NCBI GenBank assembly: GCA_028023455.1
Contig: JAQFVV010000049.1
Location: forward strand, 7,585,647 to 7,649,646
Reading direction: 5' to 3'
Source of the DNA: Epiperipatus broadwayi
Lineage: Eukaryota > Onychophora > Udeonychophora > Euonychophora > Peripatidae
Length of the DNA stretch: 64,000 nucleotides
Shown piece by piece: positions 1 through 13,507 of this stretch (position 1 is the stretch's first letter; every line of letters begins with the position of its first letter). Below the pieces are notes generated by a model. It ran no database searches and was not told where the DNA came from. It saw only the letters and a list, made by a program, of their open reading frames with translations. The translations under genes and the position numbers were made by a program.

Positions 1-19
1 TTTTTTTTTTAAATAAAGA

Positions 20-143
20 TTCGTAATAAACTTAAAATACAAGGTATTCCACAAGTTTTCAATCATTCAAAGCACATTTCTGACCTAGATTTTGAACTCA
101 GGAGAGCTTGGAATTTTTCTGCAGGTAGCTCAGAATTTCCAAG
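20..143 (+). other. possible coding segment or exon fragment, unrecognised
   Basis: An open stretch of about 40 codons, richer in G+C than its surroundings, follows a T-rich tract ending in AG and runs to a GTAAGC sequence that would serve as a 5' splice site. The reading includes HISDLDFELRRAWNF. I do not recognise a family. It could be an exon of an unknown host gene cut by the window edge, or another repeat fragment. The splice reading rests only on consensus sequence, and the upstream side lies at the window boundary. Confidence 0.2.
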
Positions 144-230
144 TAAGCATGGGATTTTTTTAAATACCCACTCTATATCAAGATAACAAGTTATCTATTT
201 ACTGATCAGTAAATTGGTATTTAGATATTT

Positions 231-458
231 TTAACTAAAAGTGAGAATGGAAAAAGACAAATTTGCCAGCATTTGTAAAACCCTTGTGATTAATATCTTT
301 TCTATTACTACTCCTCTATGCAGAGCTACTAATGAGACTTTTTCTTGTCTTACATATTTCTCTGCATATCCTTTACACATATAAAATTGAATTGATCTAG
401 TACTACAATTTGGTATCCATTGATCACTATGCTCTACAGATGGCTCTAAAGGAGTCAT
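231..458 (-). CDS. short unrecognised ORF, 75 aa
   Basis: A 75-codon ATG-initiated frame on the minus strand has normal-looking amino acid composition (for example HSDQWIPNCSTRS and YAEKYVRQEK) and is less A+T-rich than the surrounding DNA. It is therefore more protein-like than the low-complexity frames elsewhere in the window. I see no known domain, signal peptide or membrane segment. It may be a fragment of a decayed transposon gene or of a host exon. It sits close to, but on the opposite strand from, the candidate segment at the left edge. Confidence 0.2.
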   Translation of the reverse strand: MTPLEPSVEHSDQWIPNCSTRSIQFYMCKGYAEKYVRQEKVSLVALHRGVVIEKILITRVLQMLANLSFSILTFS

Positions 459-469
459 GCATTTATTTT

Positions 470-3400
470 TTTATGTAGTAATATAAATAATTGTCAAGCA
501 AATGAAATACAATGAATTTTTAACAAAAGAAAAAAGAGGGCGAGAAAATAAACCATGTATATTGGAACTGCAATATTTGTTATATGTTGTATATGCCTGT
601 GTTGCATACATTGATAAGCTTTTATCATAAAACAATGTACACTTACTGAACACACACCTATATATATATATAACTCAGCCACTTTTTTATGAGTATAAAA
701 TGCATGTACAAAATTAAAGTTATAGTCTGCTTATATAAATTAAAGTTATAGTGTAAACAAAATTTCAAAAATAATAAATATAGTTATTAATAATAAATTG
801 AGCAAGCACATTTATATATAAATTTATTGTTTGTATGCTTACTCATTCATATTTACTCAAAAAAAAAAAATTTCCTATGCCATATTTTTATTTTATAAAA
901 ACAAAATAGATTGTAAAGTGGGAGCTTTTATTGCAATGAAACACATTCTAGACAATATCATTTTCTTTAATAACTTTTTTTTTCCTGCCAAAATGTAATC
1001 TTCATATCAATAGACATGGCCTTTCTAATTGTTTTGATGTTTTTAAATTTACATAAGTTTTGCAATACTAGTTGGGATTATGAATTTTAACTCTCCATTA
1101 AAATCTTTAAACTTTAAGATCCTTGATGCAATACAAGAATACTTCATTTATTTCTGTCACTACTAAATCAATAATTTTCATTTTATTGCTGATAACTTTC
1201 AGAGTCATTAAGAAACATGGCTTGTTTACCTCAAAAATGTGTGGTAGTTCTATAATGTTAGTCATTGTTTTTCAATTATTGTAAGAGATATTAATGTAGG
1301 GTATGTTTATAATGCTGTTTCTGCAAGTCTATTTTTATTGATTTATTCGTTTAGAAAAATCTGAAGGTCACAATAATATGGACATTGTGTGTAGATCTAA
1401 CATTTATTGTTTACTACAGTAAAAAAAATTGTCTAGAAGGCATTCACTTCTCTCTGCTTTAGTTTTCATGCAAAGTTTTTGAAATAAAATAAAAAAAACA
1501 TGATTTTTTTGCTTATTTATAAAATATTTTTTATTATTTTCACCCCCTAGTTGTTTTTGATATTATTTAAAACAGAAAGAATATATATACATTTTCAATT
1601 TATTCATTTATCTTTTACTTTTAGAAGAGAAGTTAATAAACTCGACAATAATGTAAAGAAAGAATATTGTGATGTCTGTAACATCATTATCTGTCTGAAT
1701 TGACATAGTGTTAATATCTTTTTAAATAATGTAATAGTTATAAAGCAAATATCAGACTTTAGAGTACAATTTGATAGATTTATCATAAATTCATATTAGT
1801 TTGTTTGCAGTTATAAAAATGTAAAATAAAAATAAATTTGTTTATTTTCGGAGTTTACTTTCACATCCATTGTATGATGAAATTACATCCTTCCTTTGTT
1901 CATACTTACAACTCTTTTTTTTTTCAATATTTTCAAAGGTCAAATATGATTTTTTAGTATTTTTAAAATTAAATTAAAAAGAAGTCAAGTTTTATTGAGT
2001 TTTAGTAGTAAAAAATAAAGATTTTATAAAGAGATGAAAGATTGAGCATTTTGAAAATTTTCCACCAGGTATAATAATAGAAAATGTCAGATTTCATAAA
2101 TGTTAAAAAAGAAACTTTATGAATTTTCTTACATTTTATAAAACTTTTAGTGTTCATTTACAAACCGTTTTGCTACATGAAATACTTAATCACATAACAA
2201 TTTGGAAAAGATAAAAAAGCCAAAAAATAAATTGCATGGTTTTCAACATAACCTGAAGAAGTGTCATTAAAAGCATGATTTTGTGTGATACTTTAAGATG
2301 GATAAATAGCTACAGTTGTATCATAAAATTTATTAATATTCCAATTTTTAATATTTTTTGTTTAATTATTTATATTTTGGATAGCATATAGATGTTATAT
2401 GGTTGCAAAATGTATTATAGCTTTACTGTATATATATATAACATTTTGTTGTAGCTATTCACTGTTAGTATAGCTAAGTTAAAATCAATTATACTATTTA
2501 TAGCAATTGAGAGCTGATATCCAATCAAAATGATTCTTTTTTTAAACTACAATCCTTGCCATTATAACTGCTATGCTATTTTCTACAACTTAATATATTC
2601 TGTTTATAAAACTTTAGCATTGATTCCAATTTCAATTCTTGCATTTTTGTTAATATGTTACAACTAGTCATTAATATTTTTAATTTTCTTTCAAATGTTA
2701 AAGAAAATATGGAATATTTATATACAATACTCAATAATGAGAATGAGTTCATCACTATAAATATTTCATAATATATGATAATAATTATCAATCTGTATTA
2801 TAAATAAAATAATGTATTATGTTATAGAAGATTACAGTTTCAAGCCCACTAACAAAGATTCTGTTTTACAAAAAAATTATTATTTCTATCACTTAGTATT
2901 TACTGTTTATATTTAAAATTAAAATTCTAGAAGTCTAATTTTTGTTATCATATATTATATGGAAAGGTGAGTGTTGGGATTAGTGAGAGGAATTAAACGT
3001 GTAATTATGGATTAGAGAATAACAAGTGTTATGGAAATCATTGAAAAAAAATTTAAATCTGAAATAAAGCTAGATTATACATTCATTAGAACATTTGACA
3101 ATAAATAGGCAATTTAATTCTTAAACTATATTCTAAAAAAATAGTGGAGACCTAAATAAAGACAATGTGTGGGATGGATAAATTAAGTGAGTTTGCTGAA
3201 GTGATGTGAAGAAGTGAAGCTATGGAATGAATAAAATAAATTTAGAAAATCTTTATTATGAAATTGATCTATAATTGTTGAAAATTATAATGATAATAAT
3301 TTTTATTGTTTCATAATTCAAATTAATACAGTTTCTGATGTTGAATATTGTATTCAAGCATTAATAGTCATTATGTTTTCAAACGTTATTTTTACTATAA

Positions 3401-4230
3401 AAAAAAAACCAAGCATATCTGATAAAAAGCTGATGTTGAAAAAGTATCATTTTATGTGTCCCAATATATGTATATTAAATTCTCTATTTAATGACAGTTT
3501 GATGTGAATAGACAACTTCTGATTACAATCAAACAATTGATGATGATAGTTTGCCATTACTTGTCATCTCTTAAGAAAATTAGTGAAATTTTAATGTAAA
3601 CATTGAAATTATATAGTAAGAATTTTTATGCAATAATAATGTCTCATCTAAGATGTAACTAAGCAACCACTAATTAATATTGGTCATGCTATCTGAAACT
3701 ATGTACTCTAATAATCACAATAATATTTGTCTGATTTACATTAATAAAAAGCAGACAACTTTTTGTTTAATACTCTAGTTGTGATGAGAACAATAAATCA
3801 GATATAGAAACTTTACAAGTATAAAAATTTAATGTATAACAACTTGTGTGACTTTTTAAAATGTAATATTAATTTTTCATACATATAAATTATCTATGTC
3901 TGATTTAATCCATTTTGGTTTAATGTATGTTATCAGACAAATACTATTAAGATTACTAGATCACATGGTTTAGTAACATTAATTTTAATTGGTGTTTGCC
4001 TATTACATCAAATCCAAAAATTTAATCTAGATTATTACACAGAAATTTTAATTAAAATATTTAAATTAATATATAATGTTAATCTTCTGAATAATCAATT
4101 ATTTGAATAGTAGACCTAACTTCCAATCTCTGTAATCTTAGTACCTCTATAGATTTAACCTATAAATTGACTTTATCCAGAAGATACTCCAGAGCTTTAA
4201 CTCTCTCTTTTGCAGTTATTTTTAGTGCTA
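470..4230. other. A/T-rich DNA without recognised genes
   Basis: Only short, low-complexity reading frames occur on either strand. There are small TA runs near 660 and 2430 and homopolymer A/T runs. No RNA gene, splice pair with coding potential, or long repeat was seen by eye. Confidence 0.6.
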
Positions 4231-4270
4231 TTTTGTTGGTTCTGCATATATATGATGGTAAAAACTATAA

Positions 4271-4501
4271 TTGATACATGTATTAATACAAGCAATTAAA
4301 GTGGGAGTTTTTGCTGATATTAGAAGTACCACTTTTTTAATATATAGTTTATGGCTAACTCGATGTGATATTATCTTTAATTTTAATTGTACAGATCCTC
4401 TGAAGATTATAATTAGAAAAATCAAAACGATAAAAGAAAGAGACAATAGAATATCATCACAAGATTTATTTAATAGCACATGGGATCTTATTGAAATTTG
4501 A
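4271..4501 (+). pseudogene. LINE C-terminal tail relic (non-LTR retrotransposon)
   Basis: The frame ends in a segment resembling the C-terminus of the LINE fragment at 18.4-18.9 kb: both have a hydrophobic run, then W-x-TRC, a lysine-rich linker, ISS, and a final F-N/D-x-TW before the stop. Here the motifs read LWLTRCD and FNSTW. The zinc-finger part seen upstream in the 18-kb copy is not recognisable here. What follows the stop is A/T-rich with AATAAA-like sequence, as expected of a LINE 3' untranslated end. This is an old, 5'-truncated copy. The family assignment comes from comparing two loci in this window, not from a database search. Confidence 0.5.
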
Positions 4502-4619
4502 AGACCAGTTTCTGCCTATTGAACTTTAATTTGCATATTGTTTTTATTATACAATATTATGTATTTATTTATTTATTATCTGTTTAATAAAAATTGTTTT
4601 TGATAATAAAAAAAACTCT

Positions 4620-6185
4620 AATTAAAATAATATTGACATTAATTTTTAAAAAAAAAATTAGTGATTGTATCTTGTAGAAAAATTTATTATAAATGAACTG
4701 CCACCCATGAGATTGCTGATTGATAGTTTCTATTTTTTTCCACATGAGTGTTTGAGAGATTTTTTTGAGCCCATTCATTCCTTGTTAAATTTTGAAAATT
4801 ACATTTTTTATTATTGTGTTGCATTTTTTTAATCATTCTTTTTTTACAGAATATTTGTATAATATTTAGTTTTTAGAAAAATAATGAGATTAGATACAGA
4901 TTTTATTCAAAAATATTGACTTTTATTAAAAGATGTCAAGTAAAATCAGTAGCATCTAACCACAACTTGTAAATGACTAAATAAAAATGTATTATTATAG
5001 ACAGCAGCATTTAAATTTTAAATAGAATTTCATTAGTTTTAAGTAACCTGTACAATAATACATTTGGGTGTTAGAGACTGAGTTAAAACAAATGTAATAT
5101 TTTTAATTTAATATTTTTGTCAGCAATGCTGTAATCATGCAGTAATAAAGCTATTTTTCTTATTATTCTTATTACATATTTTGTTTTAATATTTGTTTCT
5201 ATATTTGCAAAGTTAAGTTAATATTTTAAGAATAATTTTTATTTATAAATGTATATTTTTAATAAATAGTTGAAATTTTCTGAAACGATAATAAAGAAAA
5301 ATTCGATTAAATAAAAAAAATGGAAATGTAATTCACCACCCGTAGAAAATCTCACAAATTACAAACTATTAAAGAGTTAAATGTTCCTATATATTGTAAC
5401 TTGTTGATTTAATAATGAACTTACTAAAAAAATGATTTCATCATTTAAAAAAAAAATACATTAAAATGTTTTAGAACATTTAAGAAATCTTCAAGATTAC
5501 ACTTTAATTAATAATAAGTTGAAATTTAAAATACAAACTCTCTATACTCTTTTTTTTCATTAAACAATATATATATATATTGATGATATCTTTGATTTAT
5601 CTTGCAGAATTATTTATTTAAAATAAAATGATAGATAATTTTATAAAAATTATAATTTTGATTTATTAAAAAAAATCTTATAATTTAATAATTAATTGTT
5701 CATTAAAAATACTTCACCATGAATTTTATTTTAACATCTGTATTTTTATCTATAGTAATTTTAGGAATGCACTTTTTGTAGATAATATGTTGTAAATATA
5801 CCTTATTTCTCAAAAGCATATTTGTTTAATTGTTTATTTCGAATTTCTAAATCACATTTTTTATTACATTACATTGTTTAACAAATATTGTAGTAAACTT
5901 ATAAAATTATCTTTGTTTTCTAAAGATTAATCATTCCCCACTATGTTTGAGTATCTAAGCTATTTTTTTAAAAAAATAATCATATGGTTTTATTGCTCAG
6001 AAGTTCATAAGATATCCACACATTAGAATGACAGAATTGGGATACAATTTGTGGACTTCAATCTCAAGAACCTTCCACTCCACCACTGTACCAAACCATA
6101 CAACTATTTATATTACATAATTGAATTTAGAGTATAATATAACTCACAATGTGTTAAATGTGATCAGATTACATTCAATACATCA
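4620..6185. other. A/T-rich DNA without recognised genes
   Basis: No supported coding or RNA feature. It contains a short TA run near 5570. A moderately complex patch near 6030-6105 could be the edge of an old repeat, but nothing in it is diagnostic. Confidence 0.5.
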
Positions 6186-6189
6186 TATT

Positions 6190-6258
6190 GCACAGTGATA
6201 GAGCAACAAACTTTGGAGCACAAAATCCAAGAATTGGGTTTTCATATCTGATCAATTC
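6190..6258 (+). repeat. degenerate tRNA-like SINE head
   Basis: The order of elements matches the 5' part of a tRNA-derived SINE. An A-box-like GTGATAGAGCA is followed about 45 bases later by a B-box-like GGTTTTCATATC, with a plausible anticodon-stem region (ACTTTGGAGCA) between them. The B box has lost its TTCGA core, so an active Pol III promoter is unlikely. It appears to be a different family from the SINEs at 8.6, 19.1, 48.9 and 51.5 kb. Confidence 0.35.
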
Positions 6259-6259
6259 T

Positions 6260-8580
6260 GGTCCTCAACATTTTTAAAAATACCAGATAATAAACCAGAC
6301 ACTTAATTTAGCTTGACACTGTTTAGAACACTGGCAAACTTTAAAAGTAAGGGTCTATGAATCACAGCTCATTGATGTCATTTCTGGTATTAAACTTCAT
6401 GTGAATTTTATATGAACTTCCAAGCAACAAATTGATACTATCATATTGTTCTGCATCTCATTCAATTAGTTTTAAAGCATCATCTTCTATGCTATGTGAC
6501 TTTTTGTACTATAATAGTGTAATGAACTTGACTACTAAATATATCTGTATTGAAGCTCAATATGTTATTATTCTCTCTTGAATATCATATCACTTGATTG
6601 ATTTATTAACCATTTGATTATTTTATATTCCACTTTTTATAACTTAAAAACAAGAGCGAAATATTTTTGAACAAATCAATACAATATACAAAATAACAAT
6701 TTAGTATACATTAAAGGCACTAATTCACCCTTTCACTTTTTTTAAAGCTATTTATTGTAAGCATGAATATTCACTTAGTAATGATTTAAATCTTTGGACT
6801 AGCTTTTGCCCTAATGATTTTCTTCAGTAAAGAGCATCTAGAAGCCAGTTTTATTTTTATACTATTCAAAGTAATGAATGATTTGAAGTTTTAAACGATT
6901 TAAAATTTTGACAATAAATGAAATTTAATTTTATAGTCATTGCTTACTCATGCTATGAACAGATGGCACTAGATTAAAGCCAAAATGTTATTGTTAGTTT
7001 AAATTTAGAAATATAATTTTAAAATAGACAAAGATATAGGAATAATCAATTTTGTATAATATAAATTATACTAATAGGACTTGTCAGTGTTTAAAAGGTG
7101 ACATGATTAGTTTTACTACCTGATAACTAAGAAAAACAAATTAAATTGCATTATTATAAAAAATATTTGAAAGTATTAAATCCTTTTCAAATAATATATA
7201 AAATCTAAATAATAATTACTGTTTTCAGTCAGCATATGCTTTTATAGGTTATAATTTATTCTACTTACTCTACTTGAGAATCTGTTCTAGATAATAGTTC
7301 TATAAGCTTATTTCTAGACTAGTTAAAAGTTAATGTCATTAGTTAATAATTTGGAAAATCTAGTATCAGCAAATAGAAGAATACTTATTCTATCAAATTC
7401 ATAGCATTAAATTCAAAATATTCCACTTATGGATCCAAAACAATTTACACCTACAGATATGCTATTATCCTTAAAACCGTTTATTCTAACACTCTAATCG
7501 CTATGCTTAGTTACCACATCTCAACGTCAAACCAAAAACACATTTATTTAATACATTTTATCATTATTATAATTAAATTTTAATTTAACTACATTTTAAA
7601 AATTAGATAAAATATTGTTGTTATATAATAATTATGTTGTCACATGCTTCTTTGTATATCTGTGCAATTATTTTTTATTTATACTCACTAACATTATATA
7701 TATATATTAGTCGTGTGTGTGTTGTGCATTTTGTTTAGAAAAAAAAATAGTTAAAAGAATTTTAAAGATATTCCAAAAGATTGTGTAATAAATTTATACT
7801 TTTTTGAAATTTATTTAAATAATATGTATAATTTCAATTTGAAAGAAAAGAAGCAAATTGTTGTTTAAGTACTTTTAAAATGTACTATTAGTAAGTTCTT
7901 TTATATTAATTCATTAAAAACCAATAATATATAAAGTTTTGTATAGAGAGTAAGATACAGTAGGTTATGAATAAATGAAACAATTAATGAATGTGGATAA
8001 TAAAAAACAAGTATAAAAAAATATTTATTGAAAAACAAATATATTTTTAAAACACAACTTTATATAAAATACAGATAAAAATAAAAATACAAGTTTCATC
8101 AATTGATGTTGGAGTTGAAATCAATTCAATTTAAATTAAGATAGTTACTAAGTTACAGAAATAATACTACATTCTCCAATTGTTATTAAAGTAGTTGAGC
8201 TGAGTTGTTTTATATTTTTAAATATGTTGCAATATTATAGCCATGTGTAGATAAAGTAATGGAAAAATGGTTCAAGTATTTTTGAATAAATAGTTATTTT
8301 TTCGTGCCTCTGCCAAGGATTAATCAAATTACACTGGAAATAACACTAAAAGATTTATTAAAGCCCTATATTTTCTGAAAGGTTATCAGAATTATGCAAT
8401 ATATAATTCCAAAAAATATATAGAAAAGGTATATGAGGAAGAAAAAATCTACAGTGATGAATAGATGTTGTTATTAGAACTGTTTAATATAGACAGGTAA
8501 ATTTGTCTTTATAATAATTATAAAAAAGTTTTTTTATATCTGCCATTTCACTTATTTATCTTTCTTTAGTTATATATATA
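6260..8580. other. A/T-rich DNA without recognised genes
   Basis: No coding potential was seen. A patch near 7430-7530 is slightly richer in G+C and might be a decayed tRNA-like repeat on the minus strand, but neither Pol III box is convincing. Confidence 0.5.
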
Positions 8581-8586
8581 TATTAA

Positions 8587-8644
8587 TGTCAAAACGTTGA
8601 CCGGAAAGCAGCTATGCTAACCGCTAGGCCACCAACAGTTGACA
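8587..8644 (-). repeat. internally deleted copy of the tRNA-derived SINE
   Basis: Read on the minus strand it starts GTCAACTGTTGGTGGCC, has an A-box-like segment (GCGGTTAGCATAGCTG) and ends in a TTTTGACATT tail like the copy at 51.5 kb. The middle, including the B box (GGTTCG...), is missing. It is therefore a deletion derivative or chimeric copy, not a complete SINE. Confidence 0.55.
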
Positions 8645-8649
8645 TATTT

Positions 8650-11600
8650 TTTTAACATTATTCTTGATGTAAATCTGCATATCAAATAAGTTTATGAAAT
8701 TAATATATAGAGAGATTAACTTAATTATTTGTTGTTGTTTTTTTTAAAGTTAGTTTATCAATTACTATTTTTTTTTAAAAATAATTTATTTTTTAATTTG
8801 CACGTGTATATATATATATTAAGATAAAGTATTTTAAAAACAATAATAAAAAACATATTTTAAAGTTTAAAAAAAATGTTCTTTCATTTTCAAACAACTA
8901 TTTTTTTTTTTATTTTCAAACATCTATTTTTTTTTTTAAATTCTCTAAAATTAATTAATTTATCTAACTTTCAGAATAATATATTTATAAATTATTAGTA
9001 TTATTTTAATCAGCTATTTTATATTTGTGCTGTTAATTACTTTTATCTTAATGGATTTTCATTTTTACTATCATTTTATTAAACTATAAGATTATATCCA
9101 ATCAGAAACAATAAAATTAATCATATATAAAAGAAATATAGCAGGCTTAATCAAGAAGTTTATTGGATGTCGGAAAATAATAATATGATGTCTGTATGAA
9201 ATTATAAGACTAATTATGTTATAGTTATATAGTGTAAAATATTCATTCAACCAATAAATACAAATCTTTATCATGTAATGCTACTAATATAGCAAGAAGG
9301 CTAATGCAGCTCACTTTAACCTCCCTTCTGATTATCAAAATTTTTGCTGTGATGTATATTTTCATACTTGTATTACAGTTACGTATTGTTATTTACTTAT
9401 TGATATATATGGGTATATGTCTAAATACTTCTTTACTTCTTTTTACTTCATTTTGTGTAGACAATCTTAAAAGCAGTAATTTTTGATGAAAAAGAATTAT
9501 TTTCTGATGGATGTTTCTGTCATAAATGATTTCATTAGCAGTCTGAAAATTAGTAAAAACAATGCCTATTTAAATACCATTGTAACACCAATTTAATATT
9601 AAAGCTAAGTCACAACTTAACATTATTTAATATTATTACATAATTGTGTGATTTTTTTAATTATTTACATAATTAAATGCTTATTTGAACACAGTGTTAT
9701 TTTTAAAATGGGTCTGATTAAAATTGCTTATTAAAGTTATGCCAATAAAAATAAAAAAACTAATTAAATTATTACTAGAAATTACATTCAAGTTTCAATA
9801 TCAGACTGAATATCATGGATGGTATTTAAATAGAAATTGCATTCATTTATGGGATGTCAACTAGACCTCAGGCTGCTGGTGATGGTAATTATGCCAGAAA
9901 GATATGTCAAGCAATGATTGGTCAATGTTTTAATGTAGATTGTTATTTGAAAAATTATAAAATGTTTATAAATTATGCAAGTAGGAAACAAAAGCTTATT
10001 TAATATTATAAAATTAAGAATAAATGGGATTTATTCATTCTCAAATTTCTTTATTTCATATTATCTTTAAAATTGAACATATATCCATCTCAATACATTG
10101 GTAAATATGTCTATTTTGTACAAATGAAATTAGTTTGAATTTAGCTCATGTACTTTAAATTTTATACTCACCCCCTTCTGATTTAGTGATATCTTATACT
10201 GCCTGTAGTTTAAAAGGTTATAAACCTTTTTCATCTTTTTCAAATGACTACTTTATTTCTACTTTTTAAGATAAATATTATAAAACTTATTGTAACTTCT
10301 GGCAACATTAATAAAAAGCAAATTTATTTCATCATAATAACTTATTATAAGAACCAAATATACTAAATCCAGTTAAACAAAAATAATTTTATTCTTTCAT
10401 TTTTGCAATTTTATGACTATCTTGTTTTAAATTTTTTATATAAACATTTTCATACCTACTGCAAATAATGGTTATAATAAAGAAAAATGAAACTTGAAAT
10501 GATATTTATATAAAACAAATACACTACTTAGAAACAGTATGTAAAATGCATACATATTTATAAAACATTTCAATTATTATGTTTTAATTTAAATTAAACT
10601 ACCTTAAAAATTCCTGAAAAAAATAATAAAAAATAATTACTCTTAAAATTAAATTTTCCTCAATTATAGACAACTATCAAACCAGAGACTGTGGAATTCA
10701 TTAATAAGTACAAATTTAATTAAACTGATAATTGTAGAATTTATTAAGGAATAAAACCGGTAATTAATGACTTCAAAATACAGTAGTAGCAGACATTACA
10801 AACATCTTGGAATTCTAATAATTAAGAACTGCCTGTAAAATCAATCATTAAAGCTCTTGGGTGGAAAAATCAAAGAGCCAAGAAAGAAGGCAACAGAAGA
10901 TTTTCAGAAGAAGCAGCTATTATTCCAATATAACTTATCACTAAAGGTCCAAAGAAAGCTTGACCTTTAGTTGTGCTAACTTTATTAATTTTTGATAAGC
11001 TTTATGATGTAGATCTTGTGAATAATCATAAAATTAGATATACTTATACTTGTAAATTTACCATATTGCTTGCATATATGTTATTGATAACATAAAATCA
11101 TTATTGTACATTAATTCTTAACAATTTAACTCTAATAAATGACCAATAGCCACTGTTTGTTGGAATTATTTATTTAATTATAATTATTGAATGCTTGCTG
11201 TGCTACGTTCATAGTTACTTTCACTCAGCAGGTAAAAATATAACAGTATGAGATGCTGCTTATAGTCTGCATACATTTACACCTGAATTATAGTTATGGC
11301 TGGTTAAAAGGAGTTATTTACTTATAATTCATGGGAGTGTTGTTTACTTCCACTTTGCTTTCATATTCTTTAAGCTATACCTATGTATTCTTTATAATTT
11401 TTGACTTTTTTGATCATGAAGATAAAAATTGTTAGAAGTGTGATTTTGTCTTAAGTCTTTCAAATTTTGACTTTTTTATTGCTGTACCTGGTGTTAATTT
11501 TTAAAAATGATCAACCTTTTACTTCTCTATAAAATATTTATTTTATATTAAAAGTCATTAAATTGGTCTTTTTTTTTTTTTTTAATTTTATAAATGAATA

Positions 11601-12170
11601 ATATTCTAAATAATCATATTTCATCTGAGTAAATATTTAAACACTGCTTTGTCAATAAAAACAAAATATGTAATCATTACTGATGATGTTAGTATCAACA
11701 CACTTTCGGAAAATAAACAAATTCTTGTATATGTTTTCTTTTAGTGTAAATAAATGAAAGTTGATTTGTGATAAATCTATCAAATTCTGATTTAAAAATC
11801 TGATATTTGCTTTGTAATTATTAAAACATTTGAAATTCTAACACTGGGTCACTTTTGATAACTGATAATAGTACATAATCATTTTCATGTAAAGCATTGT
11901 CAAGAAGGGGAAAAAGACCTTAAAATTTGAGAACAATAGAGTAAAGATGATTGATATTTTCCAACTGTTTATAAGTTGCTGATCTCATTATATATTTTTT
12001 TCAATTAAAAAATCAATAATAGCAGTACATAAGAATCTACTTAATAAAAAAAGGTTACCTTATATTGGTATCACAGAGATCTAAAGTCACATAACTACTA
12101 TGCTTTTTCTAAGGGAAACACCAAATTATTTTCAATGACTATAGGAGTTATCAAGTTAATCATTTTTTTT
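8650..12170. repeat. A/T-rich DNA with weakly related repeat pieces
   Basis: No gene is supported. The 60-codon hydrophobic frame near 9304-9486 is low complexity. Pieces around 9985 (AAAGCTTATTTAATATT) and 10250-10330 resemble parts of the direct-repeat unit at 12.2-12.7 kb, suggesting an old, scattered repeat family across this stretch. Alignment would be needed to set boundaries. Confidence 0.3.
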
Positions 12171-12174
12171 AGCT

Positions 12175-12440
12175 GTTTAAAGTCCAAAATTATTGTTATA
12201 TTTATATCTGACTAAAATGCTAATTTCACTCTGAGTTTCCACCATTGTTAATAAAAAAAAAAAAAGCTTATTTAATACTGTAAGCTTAATAAAGGTCAAG
12301 GTCTTTTTTATTCTTCACCATTTGCTGATGTAAAGAGAGTTATTTCTTTATATCTAGTGGAAATGTATTTTACTTTTTTTTGTTTCATATAGCTTACTCT
12401 ATGCTTATTTTCTATTTACAGGTCACTAACTGAAAGTAAA
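12175..12440 (+). repeat. diverged direct repeat, copy 1
   Basis: It shares its order of blocks with the next repeat: a T-rich start, a block ending in a ...TTGTTAATAAA-like sequence, then GCTTATTTAATACTG..AGCTTAA, and later a TTATTTCTTTAT block followed by TTTACTT. Similarity is patchy, so the copies are old. Confidence 0.45.
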
Positions 12441-12474
12441 TTACAGTCTCCATCCTTTATTTAAATAATTATAA

Positions 12475-12720
12475 GTTTAAAATTATTAATGCCATATTTT
12501 TACTTCTCGCTAAAATATTAATTCTATTCCAATTCTCCAGCAATATTAATAAACAACAGCATATTTAATATTGTTAGCTTAAAAAGATGGAATCTGTTCT
12601 ATTATTTATTGTTAGCTGAGATAACATGAATTATTTATTTGTAACTCATGGATATGTAATCTACTTGTATTTCAGTTTTATTTACTTAAATTTTTGATTA
12701 TTTTATATAAATAAACATGT
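12475..12720 (+). repeat. diverged direct repeat, copy 2
   Basis: Second unit of the 12-kb pair, about 0.3 kb downstream of the first in the same orientation. Matching landmarks are CAATATTAATAAACAACAGC, CATATTTAATATTG followed by TTAGCTTAA, and GAATTATTTATTTGTAAC. Confidence 0.45.
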
Positions 12721-12917
12721 CCTAAAAAATAAGTTGTATGTGAATGATTAGAAGCAGAAAAAATAAATCAATATTCTTGACTAAGCTACATACATAGTGT
12801 TATGTTTATAAAACTTTATGTTCTTAGGAAAAGTAATGTGAGAGAAAATATTGAGACATAATAAAATATTTGCACCAATAATTATTAACATTGAAATAGA
12901 AAATGGAAAGCCCATAG

Positions 12918-13507
12918 TTTTATTTGATAGAAATCATTTCCATTTTCTGCAAAATGATTAATAGTAAATATCTGTTTGAAAAAAAATCACTCATATTTAT
13001 AAAAATTAAACTTAGAATAAACGAATCATGAAACTTTTCAGTGGGTTAATTTTGAAACTGATGGAAGTACAATCGTAATTACATAGATATGAAGGTAAAA
13101 TATGTTATATTTAATTTAACTGTAATTGATGAAAGCTTAGGAACGCTGATTAAAAAAAGCTTAAGAGTAAACGTTTTGTCATAGGAAGCTGAGCAGCTTT
13201 CGATATCTTATTCCTGATATCATATTGCTCAGAATACTATAATATTTTTTTTATTGTCAGCGTTCCTAGCTCATATCAATTATAATTGTATAGGAAAAGT
13301 AAGCTTTTCTTACTCAGCATTCTTAGCGCTTATATCAATTACAATAAATTTACGGACGGTACTTCCATCAGTTTCAAAATTAAACAACCGAACAGTTTCA
13401 TAATTTTTTTCTTTAAGTTTAATTTTTATGCATATCAGGGATTTTTTCAGACAAATATTTACTATTATTCATTTTGAAGAAAATGAAAATGATTTTTATC
13501 CAATAAA
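12918..13507. repeat. foldback element, long inverted repeat
   Basis: The left arm (12918-13070) is matched in reverse complement by 13359-13507. Both contain, in mirrored order, TTTGAAACTGATGGAAGTAC, AAAAATTAAACTTA and AATAGTAAATAT blocks. Inside, the symmetry continues with AAGCTTA and GTAATTGAT blocks to about 13165 and from about 13300. The loop side also holds a local direct duplication (13259-13290 and 13317-13348, each an AGC.TTC.TAGC start). Terminal duplications are not evident. It carries no coding sequence: the 63-codon frame at 13286 is simply arm sequence. Confidence 0.7.

Noticed and set aside
11675-11720. CTGATGA followed by GGAAAA, a possible further hammerhead
   Set aside because: The intervening 22 bases cannot form a helix II adjacent to the core, and no helix I or cleavage site is present.
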